Below, in pieces: positions 8,422 through 16,526 of a stretch of 36,591 bases of DNA (position 1 is its first letter; each line of letters starts with the position of its first letter). Source of the DNA: JBJTUH01 sp044346175 (lineage in GTDB: Bacteria > Cyanobacteriota > Vampirovibrionia > Vampirovibrionales > JAJTHC01); assembly GCA_044346175.1 (NCBI GenBank), contig JBIIZQ010000020.1, positions 1 through 36,591 on the forward strand, in the 5' to 3' direction. The notes under the pieces are model-generated. The model saw only the letters and a list, made by a program, of their open reading frames with translations. It was not told the DNA's origin and searched no databases. The position numbers and the translations under genes are program-made.

Positions 8422-9330
8422 ATGTCAAAGCGCTCATCCTACAACGACTACAAAAGGTTCTCACGTTTGATAGGGATGCTCCTATTTGCTTGGAGCCTCA
8501 CATGTTTGGGGACTCTCCTCAAGACAGAAACACAGGCTGCTCAAAGGGTAGGCTCACCTTACCTTGACCAAGCATGTGGGCTAGAAGCACGTCAGTTTAG
8601 CCATGGTGTGTGGGATGGGTTTTTGGTTCGAGTGATAGACCCTGAAACGCATCAAGTGGATTTGCCCTATGCAAAAATCCAGCTCCAACAGCTCACAGGG
8701 TATTTGGAGCAAGTGGCTAAAATATCGCCAAAAACGCAACCTCAATGTTTCCCATCCAAGCAAGACCAATGGGCATACTGGCTCAATGTATACAACGCAC
8801 AAGCACTTCGACTTGCCCTGATGCGTTTCCCTGCTGTAAACGGCATGCTTGCCTTGTCAGAAGGGCAGCTTGAAGGGATGCAACATCAAGGATTTTGGGT
8901 AGGTGGGCAAGTGGATAGTTTGCATAATATCTGGGAGCGTGAACTTCAACCTGCTGTAGCCTATTTAGGTCCTGAGGTGTTTTGGTGTCTAAGTACCCAT
9001 GGCGGGTTGGAAGGGCGTTTTATAGCCCCTCATGCCTTTGTGGCTTCTCAAGAAGGTGTCGGGTTACGTAAGCAAATCAAGCAGCACGCAAAAGAGGTTT
9101 GGCTTGCTGTGATTCAACCTCAGCAGGAGGCGTTAGTACTGCCTCAAAGTCCTTTAAAGGTGCCTGCTTTCTGGCTCGCACAGTCGGATTGGATAAATGC
9201 GTATTTAAAAGCACATCCTGAGCTTGGGTGGTCTGATTTTGCAGCCTATGCGTGGCATTACGTGCCAAGTAGTGTTTATAAAAACCGCCCTCGCACGGCA
9301 AAAACTACATGGCGTGTAGCACCTCTATAG
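8422..9330 (+). CDS. Exported DUF547 family protein
   Basis: This is a DUF547 protein of unknown function. The family core is visible in WAYWLNVYNAQALRLAL (like the family's FWINLYNA motif), GGQVDSLHNIWERELQP and the VFWCLSTHGGLEGRF segment, where the family usually has a Cys/Ser-containing motif. ATG at 8422 is preceded by GAAGG seven bases upstream and gives 302 aa. A GTG at 8392 would add ten residues and overlap the stop of the small frame upstream. The N-terminus has basic residues then a hydrophobic stretch LIGMLLFAWSLTCLGTLL, ending near TQAA, a likely signal peptide. The protein is thus probably periplasmic or surface exposed. It is followed by a 262-base gap with its own promoter for pyrG. 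Confidence 0.8.
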   Translation: MSKRSSYNDYKRFSRLIGMLLFAWSLTCLGTLLKTETQAAQRVGSPYLDQACGLEARQFSHGVWDGFLVRVIDPETHQVDLPYAKIQLQQLTGYLEQVAKISPKTQPQCFPSKQDQWAYWLNVYNAQALRLALMRFPAVNGMLALSEGQLEGMQHQGFWVGGQVDSLHNIWERELQPAVAYLGPEVFWCLSTHGGLEGRFIAPHAFVASQEGVGLRKQIKQHAKEVWLAVIQPQQEALVLPQSPLKVPAFWLAQSDWINAYLKAHPELGWSDFAAYAWHYVPSSVYKNRPRTAKTTWRVAPL

Positions 9331-9465
9331 GCTGTGTGGACATTGACTTGAGCCATCAATCAATGCTTCCCCCTCCTATTACGAGGCATTGGAAGCCTGT
9401 TGGGTATTTTACTGACTGATGTCATCATACGCCGATGCTTGCGTCTGTGGGGATGCGTCAGGCGT

Positions 9466-9494
9466 TTGAGTCTTCATTTTATTTGGCATATAAT
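9466..9494 (+). promoter_or_regulatory. Sigma-70-type promoter for pyrG
   Basis: TTGAGT (9466-9471) and TATAAT (9489-9494) are separated by exactly 17 bases. This is the best promoter match I found in the window. The predicted start near 9501 leaves a leader of about 90 bases before pyrG. AAGGAG at 9574-9579 lies 13 bases before the first ATG. Confidence 0.6.
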
Positions 9495-9592
9495 GGGTGT
9501 ATTCATGGTTTTAGACTATTTCTAGCCCCTACCTTGTAATCGAATGACCTAATAAGACCCCCTACGCTAATCCAAGGAGCCTGAAGCCTCTC

Positions 9593-11269
9593 ATGATGAT
9601 GATGTCTTCCACAAAATATATTTTTATTACAGGTGGTGTTGTAAGCTCCTTAGGAAAAGGTATTGCTGCCGCTAGTTTAGGGCGTTTATTACGTGCAAGA
9701 GGCTATAAAGTTAGTATTCAAAAGCTTGACCCCTATATTAACGTTGACCCCGGTACGATGAGTCCGTTTCAACACGGTGAGGTTTTTGTGACAAATGACG
9801 GGGCGGAAACAGACCTTGATATCGGGCATTATGAGCGTTTCATTGATGTTTCCCTTGCACGAGTGAATAGCGTGACTTCTGGGAGTATTTATCAGCGTGT
9901 GATTCAAAAAGAGCGTGCTGGGGAGTATCTTGGTGGTACGGTACAGGTCATTCCACATATCACCGATGAAATCAAGCTCCGTATTGTGGGTGCCTCAAAT
10001 ACCTTGAACCCTGATTTTTTAATTTGTGAGGTCGGTGGCACGGTGGGTGATATTGAAGGGCTTCCTTTCTTAGAGGCGATTCGTCAGTTTCGTTATGATG
10101 TAGGTTTTAACAACTGTTGCTTTATTCATGTCACCTTGGTGCCTTATTTACAAACCAGTGGTGAAGCTAAAACGAAGCCTTCTCAGCACAGTGTAAATAT
10201 GCTTAGAAGCATCGGGATTCAGCCAGATATTTTGGTGTGTCGTACCGAGGTGCCTCTTGGGAAGGGCGAACGTATTAAGCTTGCGCAATTTACCAACATT
10301 GCGCCTGAGTGTGTGATTGAAGCCCGTACCCTAAAAGTACTCTATGAAGTGCCTATTGCACTTGAGCAAGAGGGACTTACCCGCCAAGTGCTAAGTAAAC
10401 TTGATGTGCCTTTTACGCAACCCCATCTGGAAGACTGGGAGGCGATGATTGAAAATATCAAAACGCCCAATCATACCCTAAACATTGCAGTCGCTGGTAA
10501 ATATACCCAACTCTCAGATGCTTATTTATCTGTGATTGAGTCCATTCGTCATGCGGCGGGGCATTTGCGGATTAAGCCTGAAATTACTTGGATTAACACG
10601 GAAGAATGCACCGACCAAGAAGCTGCACGGGTACTCCTTGAGGGGATTGATGCCTTGATTGTGCCTGGTGGGTTTGGGTCTCGGGGGATTGAGGGTAAAA
10701 TTGAAGCCATTCGTTATGCCCGTGAAAACCATTTACCTTATTTGGGGTTGTGTGTTGGGATGCAATGTGCCGTCATTGAGTATGCTCGGAACGTGATGGG
10801 ACTGGCTGAAGCCGACAGTGAAGAGTTTAATGAACAAACCCCTCATCCTGTTGTGTCCTTAATGAGCCATCAAAGGCAACTGAAAGATAAGGGCGGGACG
10901 ATGCGTCTTGGGCAGTACCCTTGTCATCTTACAAAAGGCACGAAAACGCACCAAGTTTACAAACAGAGTGCCGTCATGGAGCGTCATCGTCATCGTTTTG
11001 AGTTTAATAGTGATTACCTTAAAGCCTTTGAAAAGGCGGGCATGGTATTCTCGGGTATGTCTCCCAATCGAGAGCTTGTTGAGGTGGTGGAACTCCCAGA
11101 CCATCCTTGGTTTGTGGCGTGCCAATATCATCCTGAGTTTTTATCTCGCCCTGACAATGCACACCCCTTGTTTATTGGTTTGTTAGATGTGGCACGCCAC
11201 TTAAAACATCCTGAAGTATCGACGACTTATGTCACCAGTGCGGTAGCACCCCAACTCACAACTCCCTAG
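9593..11269 (+). CDS. pyrG: CTP synthase
   Basis: CTP synthase aminates UTP with glutamine and ATP. The N-terminal synthetase domain has FITGGVVSSLGKG (P-loop), KLDPYINVDPGTMSPFQHGE and the DIGHYERF segment. The class I glutamine amidotransferase domain has PGGFGSRG, the nucleophile Cys387 in LGLCVGMQ, and His513 and Glu515 in CQYHPEF. At 558 aa it is of normal length. The first codons are four ATGs in a row, with AAGGAG 13 bases before the first, longer than the usual 5-9 spacing. A good promoter lies upstream. Cof-type phosphatase and ispF follow on the same strand, 78 bases downstream, and may share the transcript. Confidence 0.97.
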   Translation: MMMMSSTKYIFITGGVVSSLGKGIAAASLGRLLRARGYKVSIQKLDPYINVDPGTMSPFQHGEVFVTNDGAETDLDIGHYERFIDVSLARVNSVTSGSIYQRVIQKERAGEYLGGTVQVIPHITDEIKLRIVGASNTLNPDFLICEVGGTVGDIEGLPFLEAIRQFRYDVGFNNCCFIHVTLVPYLQTSGEAKTKPSQHSVNMLRSIGIQPDILVCRTEVPLGKGERIKLAQFTNIAPECVIEARTLKVLYEVPIALEQEGLTRQVLSKLDVPFTQPHLEDWEAMIENIKTPNHTLNIAVAGKYTQLSDAYLSVIESIRHAAGHLRIKPEITWINTEECTDQEAARVLLEGIDALIVPGGFGSRGIEGKIEAIRYARENHLPYLGLCVGMQCAVIEYARNVMGLAEADSEEFNEQTPHPVVSLMSHQRQLKDKGGTMRLGQYPCHLTKGTKTHQVYKQSAVMERHRHRFEFNSDYLKAFEKAGMVFSGMSPNRELVEVVELPDHPWFVACQYHPEFLSRPDNAHPLFIGLLDVARHLKHPEVSTTYVTSAVAPQLTTP

Positions 11270-11347
11270 GCTGTTATGAGTGGCTAGTGCGTGGCGTGTT
11301 GGTGTGGATGAGGGTTGTCTTTCTTTGATGATTGAGGTGGTTTAATA

Positions 11348-12325
11348 ATGATGAATTCGGTGTTTTCTTCTTCGTCAATAGGTGATGTGCAAGCCATGGG
11401 GCTTGAAGTCGCAGATACTTCTGTTGCCGTACTACCAGCACCCAAGCCACAATATCCGATTGAATTGGTTGCTTTTGACCTTGATGGTACCCTACTGCGC
11501 CATGACCTAAGCTTTCCTGAGGGGGTTGTAGATGCTGTAAAGCAACTGATTGCGACACCAGGTTTAACCGTTGCGATTGCGACAGGACGCATGCTTTATT
11601 CAGCGATGCCCTTTGCCCAAGCCTTAGGGCTTAAGGGGCCTCTCATGACGTATCAAGGCGGGATGGTCTTGTTCCCTGAAGATGCCCCTGAAAATTGGCA
11701 ACGTCCTAACGTGGATACCGACCCCATCCTATTACCCAGTTATCATCAGCCTGTCCCTAGAGACACCGCTTTGACCTTGGTACGTGACCTCACAGCCATG
11801 GGCTATTCCATCAACTGCTATTTGCACCCTCAGTTATTGATTCAAGCGGTGGATGATGAAGATGCCCGATGGTATGAACGTACTTCGGGGGTTACACCGC
11901 ATCGTACTCAAACACTTGTAGCTCAAATGGAAGCTTCTCCGCTTGCCCCTACTAAACTTGCCATTATGGCACGTGACCCTGAAAAGGCAAAAACCCTCAA
12001 GGCATATTTGGCTCACGCCGAGACACAACATCCCATTGTGGCTTGTCAGTCAAGAAGCTTCTTTTTTGAAGTCAATCATGTCCATGCGACAAAATGGCAT
12101 GCGATTCAGGCGGTGTGTCAGTCTTTGGGTATTCCTGAAAAACATACCCTTTGTTTGGGCGACCATGGTAACGACATCCCCATGCTGCTTAATGCAGGTT
12201 ATGGTATTGCCATGGGTAATGCCACGCCAGAAGCTAAAGAAGCCGCCACTTGGGTGACAAAAGCTCAAGAAGAAGGTGGTATTGTTCATGCACTCAAAGC
12301 GTTAGGGCTGTTGCCTGAAGCGTAA
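11348..12325 (+). CDS. Cof-type HAD-superfamily phosphatase
   Basis: This family dephosphorylates small phosphorylated metabolites such as sugar phosphates, FMN or PLP. Motif I is VAFDLDGTLL with nucleophile Asp44 and Asp46. Motif II is AIATGRM. Motif III includes the Lys in PTKLAIMA. Motif IV is LGDHGNDIPML, followed by GIAMGNATPEAKEAA, which is typical of Cof/type IIB caps. At 325 aa it carries about 37 extra N-terminal residues (Ser/Val rich, no clear signal). The start is ATGATG after GAGGTGG at about 7 bases. It lies between pyrG and ispF, whose start is only 20 bases downstream. The substrate cannot be deduced. Confidence 0.88.
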   Translation: MMNSVFSSSSIGDVQAMGLEVADTSVAVLPAPKPQYPIELVAFDLDGTLLRHDLSFPEGVVDAVKQLIATPGLTVAIATGRMLYSAMPFAQALGLKGPLMTYQGGMVLFPEDAPENWQRPNVDTDPILLPSYHQPVPRDTALTLVRDLTAMGYSINCYLHPQLLIQAVDDEDARWYERTSGVTPHRTQTLVAQMEASPLAPTKLAIMARDPEKAKTLKAYLAHAETQHPIVACQSRSFFFEVNHVHATKWHAIQAVCQSLGIPEKHTLCLGDHGNDIPMLLNAGYGIAMGNATPEAKEAATWVTKAQEEGGIVHALKALGLLPEA

Positions 12326-12345
12326 CATGAAAGACGGTGAGGGTT

Positions 12346-12903
12346 ATGGATAAGATGACGGCTTCTTTTGAAACGACTGTCCCTGAAAGCTTGCTTGCTT
12401 TGCGTATTGGCAATGGACAGGATATTCATCGCTTATCGCCCGCTTTAAAGGCTTGTAAACCCTTGGTGCTTGGTGGTGTCGTTCTACCTGATGCCCCTTG
12501 TGGTGTGGAAGGTCATTCGGATGGAGATGCTTTAATACACGCTCTGATTGATGCCATTCTTGGTGCAATGGGCTTGGGGGATATTGGCACTTGGTTTTCC
12601 GACCAAGACCCTCAATGGGCAGGAGCTGATAGCAGGGTATTACTAAACCATGTGCTAACGTATTGTTGTACGCACTATTCTGGATTTACCGTCCTTGGTG
12701 TAGATAGCACCATTGTGTTACAGCGTCCTTCTTTAAAACTCTATAAAACTCAGATTCAAGCCAATCTTGCAAACTGCCTGTCATTACCGCTTGAACGAGT
12801 TGGTGTCAAAGCAAAAACAGCAGAACATTTGGGTGAACTAGGTGCAGGACGTGCCGTATTAACGTTTGTAACGGTGATGCTTTATGTCCCTGTCACGAAG
12901 TGA
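12346..12903 (+). CDS. ispF: 2-C-methyl-D-erythritol 2,4-cyclodiphosphate synthase
   Basis: IspF forms the cyclodiphosphate in the MEP isoprenoid pathway as a homotrimer. Metal ligands are visible as GQDIH (Asp26, His28) and His65 in DALIHALIDA, with HSDGD just before and GDIGTWFSDQDPQWAGADS after. The C-terminal part departs from the usual pattern: VGVKAKTAEHLGELGAGRA replaces the family's VKATT-E-LG-GR-EG pattern, so it is a divergent member. I chose ATG 12346, which follows GGTGAGGG. A GTG at 12337 would add three residues, and ATG 12355 would remove three. There is an extra N-terminal stretch of about 18 residues. It follows the Cof-type gene closely. Confidence 0.93.
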   Translation: MDKMTASFETTVPESLLALRIGNGQDIHRLSPALKACKPLVLGGVVLPDAPCGVEGHSDGDALIHALIDAILGAMGLGDIGTWFSDQDPQWAGADSRVLLNHVLTYCCTHYSGFTVLGVDSTIVLQRPSLKLYKTQIQANLANCLSLPLERVGVKAKTAEHLGELGAGRAVLTFVTVMLYVPVTK

Positions 12904-13044
12904 CATCACACTGCTGGATGCGTTGAGCCTTTTGGATAACAATAGCGTTTTGGGTATTGATGGGTCATATGTGTGGATTGTTTTTTAATGAGTGGTTTGA
13001 TACACTGCGTTTTAACTAATTAACGAACTAGGTACTATATTAAC

Positions 13045-14622
13045 GTGAGTACATCCCTACTTACGCCGCCTTATCAAGTACTTGTATCCCATCCGTTTCG
13101 GAAGCCTATGTTAGCGGGCAGGCCTCAACAAGTACCTCATACCTCAGCGGAGGCGTTTGCGACCCCACAGGATAGCTATCAAAATGAGCGACCATCCCAA
13201 ACATTACGCTTTGGTTTGAATACAGCCCCGCCCCAGTTTGCGTTTACACCTAGCCAATTGCTCCCTGTGTGGTTAGGGAATACGCTTTTGCGTAAAGGTA
13301 CCTTACCCATTTTACTCATGACCACCTTGCTGTTTGAAAAAGGGAGTCTTGACCAAAAAAAAGAAACGCCTAAGTGGCATCCCGACTGGCTAAAAGGTCT
13401 CATTGCATGGCATCTGTTACGTCAACCTGAGGGAGGCGTAACGATGTTCAGTCTTTATGTGTTAGGCACCAGCTTATATCAAGCTGGGAAGCAGCATAAA
13501 GAGGGAGGTGACCCTGCCCAGTTACCCAAAAATCTTCTTACGACGAGTATTCCGATGTTATGTGGTGGGCTGTTGGGGACGCTCCCTGTCCATTTTATGC
13601 AGGAAAGAGACGACCACGCCGACGTTTTAGCCTTACGACGGCTTGTTGCCCCCTCAAAACGTCCTGACATGTGGCAGCGTATGGAGGAAGCCTTTGATAC
13701 GCTTGCGATGGTGCATCGTAAACGCAATAAATTATCGCCACTTTTATTGGGTCCTGTCCGAAGCTATTACACAGATTTACGTGAAAGTCTTCTCAGTTAT
13801 GAACAATTTCGTCAAGAGGCTTGGATTAAAGATATTTCTCAGCTTAAAAAACGCTTAGCACGTCACCGATTAGATACAACCAAGCTCTCTTCAGAGGATA
13901 AACTGGCGTACCGTACCCACTTACAAAGCCTACAAGCCTTGCTTAATAGGGTACAAACCAGTTTAAGATTTCCAACATGGGCTTTTCCTTTGAAGAATAT
14001 CTATGAGAATGAAAGAACGCAAAAGGCTCTCAAGGACAGTGTTACATCTGAGGGGCTACTCCATCGTAAGTATGGTTTGCCTACCGAGCTACAAGCTAAG
14101 CTCAAACACCTTGTAACTGAGCTAACGCATCCAACAGAAGGCTTATCCCGTTTCCCAGAATGGTACAGCCCAGAGGGTCCTATTAAGTTGACACGTGAGA
14201 TTTTTAAAAAACGTGATAGGTTGTATGAAAGTCTTTTAAATGTTTCGCCTCAAGTGTACCAAGAGCTTTCAACCCAGCTATACCCACAGGTGTATGAACA
14301 CTTTGCAAGACTCCGTCAAGAGCTTGGCTTACAAAATGCGGCTTGGTTGAAACTCAATCAGTATAATCCTTTCTTTGCGTATTTGATTATGAGTCAGCTT
14401 TTAGGAACCCCCATGACTACCCTCATAACGCAGACCTTTAAACCTCTCCTTGCACAATGGAAGGCGAACCATGCAGATTTCCATCTGCCAGCCTTGATTC
14501 ATAATCCAACGTCTGCAAAGGTTGCTACGCCACCCCCTAAACCTTGGTATGAAATGAACTTCACAGATATGACGAATACCTTAGGTTCAGGTCCTTATAT
14601 GTTTGGGAATGCAGGAAAATAA
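13045..14622 (+). CDS. Hypothetical protein, 525 aa, with LAGR...RFG N-terminus
   Basis: I recognise no family. The N-terminal 60 residues are low in structure and contain MLAGRPQ and, about 30 residues later, LRFGLN. The next gene's product has the same two motifs in the same order. Residues about 70-180 hold hydrophobic stretches (LPVWLGNTLLRKGTLPILLM; FSLYVLGTSLYQAG; SIPMLCGGLLGTLPV) that may be membrane helices or hairpins. Residues 200-460 are charged and helical (ISQLKKRLARHRLDTTKL and similar). The start is GTG at 13045 without a clear ribosome site; ATG at 13108 is an alternative. TTAACT and TATATT upstream could form a weak promoter. It is probably a lineage-specific envelope-associated protein; that is inference. 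Confidence 0.65.
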   Translation: MSTSLLTPPYQVLVSHPFRKPMLAGRPQQVPHTSAEAFATPQDSYQNERPSQTLRFGLNTAPPQFAFTPSQLLPVWLGNTLLRKGTLPILLMTTLLFEKGSLDQKKETPKWHPDWLKGLIAWHLLRQPEGGVTMFSLYVLGTSLYQAGKQHKEGGDPAQLPKNLLTTSIPMLCGGLLGTLPVHFMQERDDHADVLALRRLVAPSKRPDMWQRMEEAFDTLAMVHRKRNKLSPLLLGPVRSYYTDLRESLLSYEQFRQEAWIKDISQLKKRLARHRLDTTKLSSEDKLAYRTHLQSLQALLNRVQTSLRFPTWAFPLKNIYENERTQKALKDSVTSEGLLHRKYGLPTELQAKLKHLVTELTHPTEGLSRFPEWYSPEGPIKLTREIFKKRDRLYESLLNVSPQVYQELSTQLYPQVYEHFARLRQELGLQNAAWLKLNQYNPFFAYLIMSQLLGTPMTTLITQTFKPLLAQWKANHADFHLPALIHNPTSAKVATPPPKPWYEMNFTDMTNTLGSGPYMFGNAGK

Positions 14623-14634
14623 TAGCATTTGTAC

Positions 14635-14653
14635 AACAAATATTTGATTTGTT
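14635..14653 (+). terminator. Small hairpin after the 525-aa gene
   Basis: AACAAAT (14635-14641) pairs with ATTTGTT (14647-14653) around a 5-base loop, 12 bases after the stop. It is AT-rich and lacks a T-run, so termination is uncertain. Confidence 0.3.
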
Positions 14654-14833
14654 ATGGGTTAAATTTCCGTTTTTAAAAAACCTAAAACCTTTTGCCAATA
14701 ACATTACGTTACATAAGAGAGGGTTGATAGGGATGGTTTTAGGAGAGATACTTGAGTATTCTTTATGCCTTGGCTACCCTTTCATGAGAGGCTCTTTCAT
14801 AAGACGTTGTGTAAGCCTATTTGACAGCTTTCA

Positions 14834-16372
14834 ATGGTTAGTAGCCTTGACCTGATTTTTCTCATGACCCGACTCGCATTTTTACCTACAGTTTTACCTA
14901 CAGCTTTATTGGCAGGGCGTTATCAACCCCCAAGCCTTGATAGACCTCCTACGCAACGGGTGGTAGCTCATCGTCCTACGCACTCAATCTCGACTCGTTT
15001 TGGGATTAGCTCCTTGAAGGAAATGGGGGTTGAGCTTCCTCCAAACCCAAAACTCGTTGCAGTGGCTCTGAGACGCAACGATTTGTTTGCTGAAAATTAC
15101 TGGCAAGCTTCGGGGGCGATTGTAAAGCCAACAGGACAGGTTGTTCAGCAATTTGGTGGTAATCCACAAGATAACTTTGTGAAGGCACGTGCTACCCTAC
15201 AACCTCTTGAGGTGGGGATGCTGTTTAAAACGATGAAGATATTAAAAAAGGAAGGGTTTGTTGTACCAAATTTAACAGGGGCTGACCTTGCCGTGCTTGC
15301 GTCCAATAATCAAGGGGAAGAGGCTCAAACTAAAAGATTACTCCATTTAATGAAACGATTTTATATTTTACCTAACCATTTGGTATGTGGGAGTTCAAAG
15401 CCTGCGACTCCCTTGACTAGGTTGCCGTGGGAAAATAGAAGTTTTTCGTCAAGTCTTATTTTTCATCCTTCCCTCCCTCACCATGTGGCCCTTGTGCTTC
15501 TTTCCAAATTGATTGATGCCGAGCCACAGCATTACTGGCAACCCACTGGGAAACTCCAACAAGCCTTGCTCCATAGCTTTCAGCGAAGTGCCGACCCCCT
15601 GCCCAAGGCTCGTACGCAGCCCAGCGATACTTTACCTGTACGAACTGATACCAAACCTCTTTATAAAATGGGAATGGTACGTTATGACCAAGGTTTTATC
15701 CCCACCTTTACCATGTCATTACAAACCCTCGGCACTTTGTTTGCACATTTAGTGTCGGACAAAGGCTTTGAGCCTCTGTTAAATGCCTTAAAGGATAACC
15801 CTCATTTGGTGGGTAATCGAGAGAATTTTGATGCACAACTCTTGGAAATCACCCAAGGCAACTTGATTCCAAAATCTTCCAAAGGGAACCTTATCTGTAT
15901 CGCAAATCGAAAAACGCAAGAGGCTATGGTGCTAAAGCTATGGTCAGGACAAGGCGATACGGGTGACAATGTGCGCGACCGTGTGGCACTAAAAGCACTC
16001 CAACAGGCGGGGTGGCTTTCTGAGGCAGAAGCACGTAAAGTCTATATTCCTACCATTCCTATGCTAGAGAAAATTCACCCTAAGGATAGTCAACCTTTAG
16101 GCACTCTTGCGATTGAAAAACACTTATGGCAACCCCCTGCAACAGATGTTGCTTCAAATATGCTGGTGACCCCTGAAATAGAAGCACCTTTAGATATCAC
16201 GCTTGATTTGGTGTCAAAGGTTTCTAATTTGTCAGGCTTTTTAGAGGAACCCGTCTTAGAAAACGCTTCTGCCCCCTCTGAAAACACTACAAACTTGGCA
16301 ACACAGGTGTCATGTTCTGAGTCTCAGCAGGAGCGTACCTTGAAACGTCCAAACCCCTTTGCTTTGAGTTGA
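14834..16372 (+). CDS. Degenerate type II L-asparaginase-like protein (PF06089-like fold)
   Basis: Residues about 73-395 follow the order of the Rhizobium-type asparaginase II family. A strand pair (VALRRNDLFAENYWQASGAI) comes first, then RATLQP (119-124) where the family has RSxxKP. Next is LASNNQGE (155-162) for its SHxGE, LVCG (183-186) for LxCG, DQGFIPTF (285-292) for DGCGxPTF, and a retained Lys347. The first Ser-Lys pair is Ala120/Gln123, and both metal-site Cys motifs are missing (the CSGKH block reads HPSLPHH), so normal catalysis is unlikely. The N-terminal 60 residues have a hydrophobic stretch, LLAGRYQ and RFGISS, like the preceding gene's product. The C-terminal 100 residues are Ser/Thr/Pro-rich and unrelated. 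The start is ATG 14834 or 14864, neither with a clear ribosome site. Homology is judged by eye. Confidence 0.6.
   Translation: MVSSLDLIFLMTRLAFLPTVLPTALLAGRYQPPSLDRPPTQRVVAHRPTHSISTRFGISSLKEMGVELPPNPKLVAVALRRNDLFAENYWQASGAIVKPTGQVVQQFGGNPQDNFVKARATLQPLEVGMLFKTMKILKKEGFVVPNLTGADLAVLASNNQGEEAQTKRLLHLMKRFYILPNHLVCGSSKPATPLTRLPWENRSFSSSLIFHPSLPHHVALVLLSKLIDAEPQHYWQPTGKLQQALLHSFQRSADPLPKARTQPSDTLPVRTDTKPLYKMGMVRYDQGFIPTFTMSLQTLGTLFAHLVSDKGFEPLLNALKDNPHLVGNRENFDAQLLEITQGNLIPKSSKGNLICIANRKTQEAMVLKLWSGQGDTGDNVRDRVALKALQQAGWLSEAEARKVYIPTIPMLEKIHPKDSQPLGTLAIEKHLWQPPATDVASNMLVTPEIEAPLDITLDLVSKVSNLSGFLEEPVLENASAPSENTTNLATQVSCSESQQERTLKRPNPFALS
14880..14903 (+). repeat. Perfect 12-bp tandem duplication inside the N-terminus of the asparaginase-like gene
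   Basis: TTTTACCTACAG occurs twice head to tail (14880-14891 and 14892-14903). Being a multiple of three, it keeps frame and encodes the repeat LPTV-LPTA in the leader segment. Confidence 0.85.
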
Positions 16373-16446
16373 TAGCTTCTTGCATGACGGGAGAGCTTTT
16401 TTATTCTTTCACATACAAGAAGGGAGGTATGGGAAGGAAGGTATCA

Positions 16447-16508
16447 CAGGGGGGCAGGATGACATCACTTACGCCTTCTGGATTCCGTATGAAGTTGCGG
16501 AATCCAGA
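16447..16508. repeat. Copy 1 of a dispersed palindromic repeat, also a possible terminator
   Basis: TCTGGATTCCG (16477-16487) is perfectly complementary to CGGAATCCAGA (16498-16508) across a 10-base loop. CAGGGGGGCA at 16447-16456 precedes it. A second copy at 28639-28694 shares CAGGGGGGCA and 19 of 20 bases of the segment at 16485-16504. It sits between the convergent asparaginase-like and chemoreceptor genes, where it could stop transcription from both sides. Confidence 0.6.
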
Positions 16509-16526
16509 GCGTATGGAGGAAGAGGG

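Noticed and set aside
14649..14855. 68-codon plus-strand frame between two orphan genes
   Set aside because: Needs a TTG start without ribosome site, overlaps the next gene, and is typical of AT-rich spacer.
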